A stretch of 21,608 bases of DNA, from positions 1 to 21,608 of the forward strand of contig JAKIVW010000017.1 in assembly GCA_022750355.1 (NCBI GenBank), read 5' to 3'. Origin of the DNA: Thermoplasmata archaeon. GTDB taxonomy: Archaea; Thermoplasmatota; Thermoplasmata; Lutacidiplasmatales; UBA184. Made by a program: the position numbers and the translations under genes. Positions 14,266 through 20,974 of the stretch are shown here, piece by piece; position 1 is the first letter of the stretch, and the number at the start of each line of letters is the position of its first letter. Under the pieces are notes generated by a model. It searched no databases, was not told where the DNA came from, and saw only the letters and a program-made list of their open reading frames with translations.

Positions 14266-14843
14266 AGGTCCTCCTCATCGACCACGAAGATTCGTTCGTC
14301 TACAATATCGCACAGGCCCTCGGTGCGGCCCGAGCGGAGGTCGTCACGCTCCGCGCGACTCGGCCGGTTTCGGAGGCCCGGAAGGTCGACCCCGACGCCA
14401 TCGTTCTATCGCCGGGTCCCGGGCACCCGCGCGACCGACGGATCACGGGCCTCGCCCGGGACCTTCTGGGCCTTTGGGACCGGGAACGCCCGTTCTTTGG
14501 CGTCTGTCTCGGACACCAATTGATCGGCGAGTACTACGGGGCCCGCATCCGCCGGGGCGAGGAGCCGGTCCACGGGGAAGCGGTCCCGCTCTCGCACGAC
14601 CGCGAAGGCGTGTTCCGAGGAGTCCCTTCCCCGACCCTCGGAGCGCGGTATCATTCTCTGATCGTCGCGAATGCGAATCTTCCGCCCGCCCTGGAAGTAT
14701 CGGCCTGGGATGCGAGTGGAGTCATCATGGGGATGCGGCTTCGCGATCGACCCGTCGAATCGGTGCAATTCCATCCCGAATCGTATCTGACGCCCATGGG
14801 ACCCCGCATGCTCGCCAACTTTCTATCGGGGGCCCGACGATGA
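14262..14843 (+). CDS. trpG: Anthranilate synthase component II (glutamine amidotransferase)
   Basis: This 193-residue class I glutamine amidotransferase hydrolyses glutamine and passes ammonia to TrpE. The catalytic triad is visible: Cys82 in FFGVCLGHQLIGE, and His171 and Glu173 in VESVQFHPESYLTP. IDHEDSFVYNIAQAL (6-20) and VLSPGPGHPRD (48-58) are the standard opening blocks, and RYHSLIV (129-135) is the conserved pre-His strand. It starts with GTG, overlapping the trpE stop (GTGA). It could also serve folate synthesis (PabA role), as some TrpG do, but no pabB is in view. Confidence 0.96.
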   Translation: MKVLLIDHEDSFVYNIAQALGAARAEVVTLRATRPVSEARKVDPDAIVLSPGPGHPRDRRITGLARDLLGLWDRERPFFGVCLGHQLIGEYYGARIRRGEEPVHGEAVPLSHDREGVFRGVPSPTLGARYHSLIVANANLPPALEVSAWDASGVIMGMRLRDRPVESVQFHPESYLTPMGPRMLANFLSGARR

Positions 14844-15874
14844 TCGGTCCGACGCTCGGGCGTCTCCTCGACGCCGATCGCCTGAGTCGCGACGACGCGG
14901 AGCGGACGTTCGACCGGCTCCTCGACCCGGAGTCCGACGACGCCGAGCGGTGTGCCCTGATCGTCGCACTGACCGCCCGGCCGGCGGACCCGGCGGAGTG
15001 GGCCCGGCTGGCGGAGGAGATGCGCCGACGAGCCCTCCCGTTCCGCCCCCCCGGGGCCGAACGGGCGGTCGACCTTTGCGGGTCCGGCGGGGCCCCTTGC
15101 CCGTCGTTCAATGTGTCCACCGCGAGCGCCCTCGTGGTGGCCGCCGCGGGAGTTCCGGTCATCAAACACGGAAACCGAAGTGCCCGAGGGTCGAGCGGTT
15201 CGAGCGACCTCCTCCTGGCGTTGGGACTGCCGGTCGATGCGACCGTAGCGTTTCCCCGTGCCAGCTTCCGAAAATTTGGGATCGCGTTCCTCCATGCCCC
15301 GCTCTTCCATCCCTCGTTCGCCGCCGTGGCCATCTCTCGACGCCGCTTGGGTGTCCCCACCATTTTTAACCGGCTCGGACCGCTCGCCAACCCCGCGAGG
15401 CCCGGGTACCAAGTCGTGGGTTGGGGGGATCGCGCCGAAGCTCCGATCGTTGCCGCGGCCTTGCGTCTCTTGAAGGTACGGTCGGGGCTCACGATGACCT
15501 CCGCCGAAGGGTGTGACGAGTTCTCTCCCCAGCGTCCTACCTATGTGCGGACCTGGCGGGGGACCCGCGCCCGGACGATCACGATCCACCCGTCACGCTT
15601 CCTTCCCCGAGATGAACGAACCGGCCCGTGGGGACCTCTACCCCCGGCCGAGGCGGCGAACGAGACCGAACGGCTTCTGGCGGGTGGCGGCGGGGCCCGA
15701 CGCGGGTCGGTCCTACTGACGGCCGGCGCGGCCCTCTGGGTGACCGGGCGAACGTCCACTTTTGAGGACGGCGTGGAACGTTCGAGGGACCTGCTCGACG
15801 AGGGAGCCCCGGAGCGACTGCTGGAAAATTTGCGATCTTTGGCCCAACCGTTCGCCCGGGCGGTGGGGTCGTGA
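14840..15874 (+). CDS. trpD: Anthranilate phosphoribosyltransferase
   Basis: The protein has 344 residues. It attaches the phosphoribosyl group of PRPP to anthranilate. Seen are the N-terminal helical domain, FNVSTASALVVAAAGVPVIKHGNRSARGSSGSSDLLLALG (111-150), IFNRLGPLANPARPGYQVVG, and the Mg-binding SAEGCDEFSP. The PRPP loop that is usually GTGGDG reads CGSGGAPCPS, so an acid residue and a glycine are replaced. The rest of the site is normal, and the gene lies exactly where TrpD is expected. Thymidine/AMP phosphorylases share the fold but not the HGNRS element. ATGA overlap with trpG and GTGA overlap with trpC. Confidence 0.93.
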   Translation: MIGPTLGRLLDADRLSRDDAERTFDRLLDPESDDAERCALIVALTARPADPAEWARLAEEMRRRALPFRPPGAERAVDLCGSGGAPCPSFNVSTASALVVAAAGVPVIKHGNRSARGSSGSSDLLLALGLPVDATVAFPRASFRKFGIAFLHAPLFHPSFAAVAISRRRLGVPTIFNRLGPLANPARPGYQVVGWGDRAEAPIVAAALRLLKVRSGLTMTSAEGCDEFSPQRPTYVRTWRGTRARTITIHPSRFLPRDERTGPWGPLPPAEAANETERLLAGGGGARRGSVLLTAGAALWVTGRTSTFEDGVERSRDLLDEGAPERLLENLRSLAQPFARAVGS

Positions 15875-16677
15875 GCATGGGATTCCTTCAGAGGATGGTG
15901 AACGCCACCCGGTTCGAGATCGCGCGACCCGAGTATCTCGGCCGTCTCGCGCCGTCGGGTTCACGTCCGACGCCGTCCTTGCGGAGCGCCGTGATGCACC
16001 CCGGCGATCGCGGCGCGATCCTCGCCGAGTACAAACGACGATCCCCCGGTGCCTCCCTACCGGACCTGCCGCCGCGCAGCCTGGCATCGTTCGTGGAGGA
16101 AACGTCGGCGGCGGAGGTCGACGGGTACTCCTGTCTCGCGAGTCGACCGGAGTTCGGGGGGGCCCCGAGCGACGTAGCCGACCTGGCCTCGCGGACCGTC
16201 CGGCCGATCCTGTTCAAGGACTTTGTCATCGACCCCGTGCAGATCGAAGCCGCGGCCCGATCCGGTGCGAGCGCGATCCTGCTCATCGCTCGACTGGAGA
16301 CCGAGGGTATACTCCTCCACTCCCTTCAGGCCCTGGCCGAAGCGGCCCACGTCCGGGGACTCGAAGTGTTGCTCGAGTGGCACGAGCGGGCAGAATTAAG
16401 ACGGACCGAGGACGTGCCCGCCGACGTGTACGGAGTGAACGTCCGCGACTTGGAGACCTTGGAGATTCATCGGAGCCTCGCCCGTGAGACGATCCGGGCC
16501 GCGGATGCCTTCCGTCCGTTGCTGGGCATGAGCGGGATCGAGGGACCCGAGGACGCGGGCCGTTTCTGGGCGGACGGAGTCGACGGAATCCTGGTCGGGT
16601 CCGCCCTCGCCCGGGCCTCGGACCCGCGGGCATTCCTGGAGGGGCTGCGCCGCCCCGCTCGAGGTTTCCCCGCATGA
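15871..16677 (+). CDS. trpC: Indole-3-glycerol-phosphate synthase
   Basis: This 268-residue TIM barrel closes the ring of CdRP to give indole-3-glycerol phosphate. All active-site residues known from the Sulfolobus enzyme can be placed: Glu53 and Lys55 in ILAEYKRRSPG, Lys116 in ILFKDFVIDPVQIEAA, Glu169 in LEVLLEWHE, Asn190 in YGVNVRDLETLE, and Ser221 in LLGMSGIEGPED. ILVGSALARA binds phosphate. It starts at GTG 15871 (GTGAGCATG) overlapping the trpD stop. The ATG two codons later is an alternative. In this operon trpC comes before trpF, whereas the reaction order is TrpF then TrpC, so this pair is the one local inversion of pathway order. Confidence 0.95.
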   Translation: MSMGFLQRMVNATRFEIARPEYLGRLAPSGSRPTPSLRSAVMHPGDRGAILAEYKRRSPGASLPDLPPRSLASFVEETSAAEVDGYSCLASRPEFGGAPSDVADLASRTVRPILFKDFVIDPVQIEAAARSGASAILLIARLETEGILLHSLQALAEAAHVRGLEVLLEWHERAELRRTEDVPADVYGVNVRDLETLEIHRSLARETIRAADAFRPLLGMSGIEGPEDAGRFWADGVDGILVGSALARASDPRAFLEGLRRPARGFPA

Positions 16678-17321
16678 GGACTTTCGTTAAATTCTGCGGC
16701 CTTCGCCGGGACGACACGATCGCCGAAGTGCCCGCCGGGGGAGCCGCGGGATTCGTCGTCGACGTGCCGGATTCGCCCCGCAACCTCACGGTCGAGAGGG
16801 CCAGCGAATTGGTGGCGCTCGTCCCGAGCGAAGCGGAAGCCTGGGGCGTCGTGGTGAACCCATCGGTCGAACTCATCCACCAATTGTTCGACGAAGTGGG
16901 GGTCGACCGAATTCAGGTGTACGGTACCGTTCCCGACGGGCTCGATTTCCTCGAACTGCACCATCTGGTGCCCTCCGTGCCGGTCGCTCCCGCCGGCGCC
17001 GGTGCGCCCGATCCGACGGTACCGCCCGCCGAAACGTACCCCCGGATCCACATGGATGCGAGCGGGGGTCCCTTGCCCGGAGGCAGCGGCCTCCGTCCGG
17101 ACTGGGAGATCTGTGCTCGATTGGTCGACGCGAACCCGGGACGAAAATTCATCCTCGCAGGGGGGTTGACGGCCGAGAACGTCGCCGACGCCCTCGCGAC
17201 CGTTCGACCCTGGGGGATCGACGTGTCCTCCGGGATCGAGGGTGCGCCCGGAGAAAAGGACGTGGCGAAGATGCGCGCGTTCGTGGCGGCCGTCCTCGAA
17301 TTTGAATCGACCCATGCCTAG
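16674..17321 (+). CDS. trpF: Phosphoribosylanthranilate isomerase
   Basis: This 215-residue TIM barrel catalyses the Amadori rearrangement of phosphoribosylanthranilate to CdRP. The catalytic base Cys8 is in FVKFCGLRRDD and the catalytic acid Asp128 is in YPRIHMDASGGPLPGGSGLRPDW. The phosphate-binding end is ILAGGLTAENV and GIDVSSGIEGAPGEKDVAKMRAFV. The usual VQLHG strand reads RIQVYG. It is a separate polypeptide and not fused to TrpC. ATGA overlap with trpC. Its TAG lies 8 bases inside the trpB frame. Confidence 0.93.
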   Translation: MRTFVKFCGLRRDDTIAEVPAGGAAGFVVDVPDSPRNLTVERASELVALVPSEAEAWGVVVNPSVELIHQLFDEVGVDRIQVYGTVPDGLDFLELHHLVPSVPVAPAGAGAPDPTVPPAETYPRIHMDASGGPLPGGSGLRPDWEICARLVDANPGRKFILAGGLTAENVADALATVRPWGIDVSSGIEGAPGEKDVAKMRAFVAAVLEFESTHA

Positions 17322-18474
17322 GCGCTTCGGTCCCTACGGCGGAGCCTACGTCCCCGAGACCCTGGTTCCCGCCCTTCAGGAACTCGAGCGCTCCTGGCAT
17401 TCGGCGCGACGCGACCCGACCTTCCGAACGGAGCTCGACCGCCTCTCCCGTACCTTGGGCGGACGCCCCACTCCGCTCTACTTCGCTCGGAACCTTAGTC
17501 GTCGGGCTGGCGGAGCGGAGATCTGGCTCAAACGCGAGGACCTGCTGCACGGGGGCGCGCACAAATTCAACAACGCCCTCGGACAGGGACTTCTCGCGCG
17601 TCGGATGGGGAAACCGCGACTCATCGCGGAGACCGGCGCCGGTCAGCACGGGGTCGCGACCGCGATGATCGGTGCGGCCCTCGGACTCGAGACCGAGGTC
17701 TACATGGGGGAGGTCGACATGGAACGTCAACGCCCCAACGTGGAGCGGATGCGCTTGTTGGGGGCCGAGGTCCATCCCGTGCGCACGGGAGGGCGGACGC
17801 TCAAGGACGCCATCAACGAGGCCTTGCGCGATTGGATCGCGAACGTTCGAACCACGCATTACCTTCTCGGCTCCGCCGTGGGACCGCATCCGTTCCCCTC
17901 GATCGTGGCCGAGTTCCAGAGCGTGATCGGGCAGGAGGTCCGTCGACAGTCGGTCCGGGCGTTCGGTCGTCTACCCGACCTCGCGGTGGCCTGCGTGGGG
18001 GGAGGGTCGAACGCGATCGGGACCTTTCACCCCCTGCTCGACACCGACGTTCATTTCTTGGGGGTGGAGGCGGGCGGAGCCGGCGGCCGCGGACCCGGAG
18101 CGGCTTCGCTCACCCGAGGTCGCCCGGGGATCCTGCACGGCAGTTTTTCGTACGTCCTTCAGGACGCGGACGGTCAGGTCGCGGAGACGGAGAGCATCTC
18201 GGCCGGCCTCGATTATCCCGGGGTCGGGCCCGAACACGCGTGGCTGCACGATCGCGGTCGTGCGAAATACGTGGCCGTGCGGGACCGGGATGCGCTCCGG
18301 GCGTTCCACTGGCTCGCAGAGGACGAGGGAATCCTACCCGCGCTCGAGCCCTCCCACGCGATCTTTGCCGCGGTCGGCGAAGCCCGTCGACGGCCGGCCA
18401 CGGATCACGTCGTGGTTACGCTGTCCGGCCGCGGGGACAAGGACCTCGGGGTGGTGACCGGTGCGGCTCGGTAA
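17314..18474 (+). CDS. trpB: Tryptophan synthase beta chain (TrpB1 type)
   Basis: The 386-residue PLP enzyme joins indole and serine to give tryptophan. RRFGPYGGAYVPETLVPAL (3-21) is the TrpB1 opening, which pairs with a TrpA subunit. Lys84 in HGGAHKFNNALGQ carries PLP. Glu106 in ETGAGQHGVATA is the catalytic acid. GGGSNAIG holds the PLP phosphate, and TLSGRGDKDL ends the site. ESISAGLDYPGVGPEHAWL is the conserved COMM-region neighbour. The frame is open upstream but that part is trpF in another frame. The ATG at 17314 gives the family N-terminus and overlaps trpF by 8 bases. Confidence 0.97.
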   Translation: MPRRFGPYGGAYVPETLVPALQELERSWHSARRDPTFRTELDRLSRTLGGRPTPLYFARNLSRRAGGAEIWLKREDLLHGGAHKFNNALGQGLLARRMGKPRLIAETGAGQHGVATAMIGAALGLETEVYMGEVDMERQRPNVERMRLLGAEVHPVRTGGRTLKDAINEALRDWIANVRTTHYLLGSAVGPHPFPSIVAEFQSVIGQEVRRQSVRAFGRLPDLAVACVGGGSNAIGTFHPLLDTDVHFLGVEAGGAGGRGPGAASLTRGRPGILHGSFSYVLQDADGQVAETESISAGLDYPGVGPEHAWLHDRGRAKYVAVRDRDALRAFHWLAEDEGILPALEPSHAIFAAVGEARRRPATDHVVVTLSGRGDKDLGVVTGAAR

Positions 18475-19258
18475 TGCCCTCCAGACGGCCCGTCGCGCCG
18501 GACCGCTCTTGATCCCGTACCTGCTGGTCGACCGTCGACGAACCTCCCGACTGCCCGCCGTCGCTCGGGCGCTCCGAGCCGCCGGAGCGGCCGCCCTCGA
18601 ACTCGGTTTTCCCTTTTCCGACCCAATCGCGGACGGTCCCGTTCTCGAGGCCGCCGGCGGGCGCTCGCTGGCGGCCGGTACGGGATGGGCCGACCTGATC
18701 GCTTCCGCCCGGGCCACCGCCCAGATCCTTCCTACCGCCGTCATGACCTACGCGAATCCGGTCTGGCGGCACGGACTATCCCACGCCCTCCAGGACCTGC
18801 ACCGGGCGGGAGTGTCCGGACTCATCGTCCCCGACCTCTCTCTCGAGGAATCCGCCCCGTGGCGGGCGGCGGGACGGGCCGCGGAGATCGAGGTCGTGCT
18901 CCTAGCCGCACCGGGGATCGAGCCGGCCCGGCTTCGTCGGATCTCCCGGGCGTCCCGTGGGTTCCTGTACCTCGTCTCCCGGTACGGAACGACCGGGGCG
19001 GGACGAGCACAAGGTCGAGAGGAACTGGCCGCGCTCGTCCGGGCGTCGCACGAGGTTCACCCTTCCCTCCCGGTGTTGGTCGGATTCGGAGTGCGCGATC
19101 GTGCCACGGCGCGGGCGGCCCTCTCGACCGGGGCGGACGGCGTCGTCGTGGGGACGGCGTTGGAGGAGAAGCTAGAATCCGGCGCTCGCGAAGGGGAGAT
19201 CACGCGATGGGCCCGATCGCTTCTCGGTCCCGGCTCGCCGCATGTGCCCCGAACATAG
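18461..19258 (+). CDS. trpA: Tryptophan synthase alpha chain
   Basis: This 265-residue TIM barrel cleaves indole-3-glycerol phosphate to indole, which passes to TrpB. Catalytic Glu47 is in AALELGFPFSDPIADGP and Asp58 in the same block. VMTYANPVWRHG, GLIVPDLSLEE, SRYGTTGAGR (the closing loop) and VLVGFGVRDRATARAALSTGADGVVVGTAL follow. The usual YLTAGDP of loop 2 reads YLLVDRR, a divergence in a loop that normally closes over the site and talks to TrpB. It starts at GTG 18461, overlapping trpB by 14 bases. It is the last gene of the superoperon, ending 15 bases before the convergent ZIP gene. Confidence 0.95.
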   Translation: MRLGNALQTARRAGPLLIPYLLVDRRRTSRLPAVARALRAAGAAALELGFPFSDPIADGPVLEAAGGRSLAAGTGWADLIASARATAQILPTAVMTYANPVWRHGLSHALQDLHRAGVSGLIVPDLSLEESAPWRAAGRAAEIEVVLLAAPGIEPARLRRISRASRGFLYLVSRYGTTGAGRAQGREELAALVRASHEVHPSLPVLVGFGVRDRATARAALSTGADGVVVGTALEEKLESGAREGEITRWARSLLGPGSPHVPRT

Positions 19259-19265
19259 ATGCGCG

Positions 19266-19280
19266 CGGCCGTCTCAGACG
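19266..19280. repeat. Perfect 7-base inverted repeat between trpA and the ZIP gene
   Basis: GCCGTCT-C-AGACGGC spans the stop codon of the ZIP gene, in the 15-base gap of two convergent genes. It could form a short hairpin in both transcripts. There is no T-run on either side, so I do not call a terminator. Confidence 0.4.
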
Positions 19281-20044
19281 GCGTTGACGAGAAACCCGAT
19301 CACGAATCCCAGCAGGATCCCGACATAGGTCAGACGCTGCTTGAGGTAGGAGGCGGCGGGGGTTTCCGCGGGGCGGAACGCCGCCCGGAGCATGGGGAGG
19401 ATGCAGTACAGGATGGCCCCGATCGCGAGGGCGTCGAAGGTCACATCGAGGAGCGCACTGTTGTAGTAGAATCCGACGACGCTACCGAGTACGGTCGGGA
19501 GACCCCCGACGAGGAACAGGAGGACCAACACGCCAACCGCCCGGTCGTTCTTTCCGATGAGGGGAGCGGCGATCGGAAAACCCTCCGTGACGTTTTGGAG
19601 GAAGAACCCGAGGAAGATGACGGTGGCCAGGCCCGTGATTCCCACGGCCCAGGTGGCCCCGAAGACGAGTCCCTCCGTCAGGTTCTGGAATCCGATGGCC
19701 GCGGCGACGAGCAAGGCCATCGCCCGAGGGCTGAGCGTGCTTCCTTGCGAACGATGTTCCGAGAAGAACAGGATCAGGAAGCACGCTACGACCCCGAGGA
19801 TGAACGCAGCGGCGTACCCGGGGTTGGCGAGGTAGGGGCTGTTCGAATTCGAATAGATGATCCCGGCGGCGTCGGAGAAGACGTCGGCCAGGAGGAACAC
19901 CAAGATCCCGATCGCGACCGCGTTCAGGAGAGAGATGGTCCGGGAGGCGATCGACTTGGCCAGGACGATCGGCAGCGAAAGGAGGATCGCCAGGCCCATC
20001 ACCGAGGAGAGCAGGATGAGCTCTGGAAGGCCGGCCATCAGCAC
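19274..20044 (-). CDS. ZIP-family metal transporter with QNxTEG motifs
   Basis: The protein has about 256 residues and eight hydrophobic segments (roughly 7-29, 36-57, 73-92, 106-128, 132-160, 165-191, 200-220, 236-252 from the ATG at 20038), the size and layout of GufA-like ZIP transporters. These import zinc, iron or manganese into the cytoplasm. ZIP helix 4 and 5 metal motifs are normally HNxPEG-like. Here they read GFQNLTEGLVFG (Gln118, Asn119, Glu122) and LQNVTEGFPIAAPL (Gln148, Asn149, Glu152), with both histidines as Gln. The start is taken as GTG 20044, because GGAGGG stands 9 bases before it. ATG 20038 is the alternative and sits about 29 bases from a TTAATAT box. It is divergent from the HTH-ferritin-like gene, which may control it. 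Confidence 0.82.
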   Translation of the reverse strand: MLMAGLPELILLSSVMGLAILLSLPIVLAKSIASRTISLLNAVAIGILVFLLADVFSDAAGIIYSNSNSPYLANPGYAAAFILGVVACFLILFFSEHRSQGSTLSPRAMALLVAAAIGFQNLTEGLVFGATWAVGITGLATVIFLGFFLQNVTEGFPIAAPLIGKNDRAVGVLVLLFLVGGLPTVLGSVVGFYYNSALLDVTFDALAIGAILYCILPMLRAAFRPAETPAASYLKQRLTYVGILLGFVIGFLVNAV

Positions 20045-20063
20045 CGACGCCTACCCTCCGGGG

Positions 20064-20071
20064 ATATTAAT
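20064..20071. promoter_or_regulatory. TATA-like ATATTAAT in the ZIP/regulator divergent region
   Basis: This is the only A/T-rich patch in the 93-base divergent region. Read leftwards it is 23-29 bases from the two possible ZIP starts. Read rightwards it would start a transcript near 20094 with a 44-base leader carrying GAGGT (20123-20127) before the ATG at 20138. It may serve one or both genes. Confidence 0.35.
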
Positions 20072-20072
20072 G

Positions 20073-20126
20073 CCTCTGTGAATGGACCCCTGGGGCCCAA
20101 CACATCGTGAACACTCCGGACAGAGG
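20073..20126. repeat. Inverted repeats in the divergent region (candidate operator)
   Basis: CCTCTGT at 20073-20079 and ACAGAGG at 20120-20126 are exact inverted copies 40 bases apart. Between them lies the palindrome CCCC-T-GGGG at 20087-20095, beside the start site predicted for the regulator. Either could bind the regulator. No evidence beyond symmetry and place. Confidence 0.25.
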
Positions 20127-20137
20127 TCCTCGGTAGT

Positions 20138-20974
20138 ATGCGGGACGGCACCCACCGGCCGCAACGGACGCGCCGCCTCTCGGCCGCCGGCTGGGTGCAG
20201 TTGGCCCAGGCCTTGATCGCCCGCGAGCTCGTGGTTTCTTTCGGACTTCCGGAACGCCAGGCCGCCCAGCTCCTCGACATCGCCCCGTCCGCAGTCTCTC
20301 AGTATCTTTCCGGCAAGCGGCTCGGTGCGTCCACCGGGGCCAGTCGCACTCCCGAACGGGAGCGCGCGGTTGCCCGCAACGCGGCACAGCGCATCGCCGC
20401 CCCGTCCGAGGGTCCCGCGGGGGGACTCGAGGTCGTGCTCGCGGCCGCACGGGAGCTGGCCCAGGGGGACAAGGTCGTCAGTTCCTCCGCGGGCGGAGGG
20501 TCCCCCCGCCCCGAGGCCGCGAATCCCCGTCGGGAGCGGGAGCTCCGCCGCTATCTGCACCAACGCATCGCCCTCGAACAAGCGGCGGTGGGGGAGTGCA
20601 TGCGCCTCGCCCAGCGTTCTCGCGATGAACTGACGCGGGCCGTCTTTCGGCAGATCGCCTCCGACAGCTTACGGCATGCGGAGATCGTCGCCTCGATCCA
20701 AACCTACCTCGAGCGTGGGTTGCACCGAGCGTTTGCGTCGGGGATTCGTCGCGAGGAGATCGCACGGCTCATCGAACGGGAGCGGGAGGCGGAAGCGGGC
20801 CTTCCGCAATCGGTCGCCCCGGAGTTCGGGGGGATGCTGCTGGTCCTCTGGCAGAGCATGGAAGCGGACGAGCGCAAGCACGAGGTCCTCCTTGCGGCGA
20901 TGCTCGAGCACGGTCTCCCACCGGTCTCTCGAGCGCAACGCTCCCGGCGGACGTCTCCGCGCGCGCGGCGCTAG
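20138..20974 (+). CDS. HTH - ferritin-like domain fusion protein (candidate metal/redox-sensing regulator)
   Basis: The protein has 278 residues. Residues about 17-62 form an HTH of the archaeal XRE-like COG2522 kind (ALIARELVVSFGLPERQAAQ, then LLDIAPSAVSQYLSGKR). Residues 63-130 are a low-complexity linker without the cysteines often seen in that family. Residues about 133-262 look like a ferritin or rubrerythrin-type four-helix bundle. Candidate metal ligands are Glu147 (IALEQAAVGE), His180 with Asp176 (IASDSLRHAEI), glutamates at about 213-219 (IEREREAEAG), and Glu245 with His248 (EADERKHEV). The second ExxH is intact. The first has Ser where Glu is expected. I infer a DNA-binding protein whose output depends on metal or redox state. 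Divergence from a metal transporter supports this. A GAGGT stands 10 bases before the ATG. Confidence 0.65.
   Translation: MRDGTHRPQRTRRLSAAGWVQLAQALIARELVVSFGLPERQAAQLLDIAPSAVSQYLSGKRLGASTGASRTPERERAVARNAAQRIAAPSEGPAGGLEVVLAAARELAQGDKVVSSSAGGGSPRPEAANPRRERELRRYLHQRIALEQAAVGECMRLAQRSRDELTRAVFRQIASDSLRHAEIVASIQTYLERGLHRAFASGIRREEIARLIEREREAEAGLPQSVAPEFGGMLLVLWQSMEADERKHEVLLAAMLEHGLPPVSRAQRSRRTSPRARR

Larger units (their letters stand above)
4005..19258 (+). other. aro-asd-lysC-trp superoperon (15 genes plus leader)
   Basis: Fifteen genes on one strand run without a usable internal gap: aroA', aroB', aroDE, aroK, aroA, aroC, asd, lysC, trpE, trpG, trpD, trpC, trpF, trpB, trpA. Gaps and overlaps are 10 bases (aroA'-aroB'), then eleven 4-base ATGA/GTGA overlaps (first bases 5989, 7479, 8321, 9589, 10671, 11750, 13069, 14262, 14840, 15871, 16674), then 8 bases (trpF-trpB) and 14 bases (trpB-trpA). 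I see no internal promoter. Such overlaps imply translational coupling and near-equal expression. No T-run terminator is visible after trpA. Confidence 0.85.

Noticed and set aside
19259..19280. Terminator for the superoperon at the trpA/ZIP convergence
   Set aside because: There is an inverted repeat but no T-rich tract on either strand.
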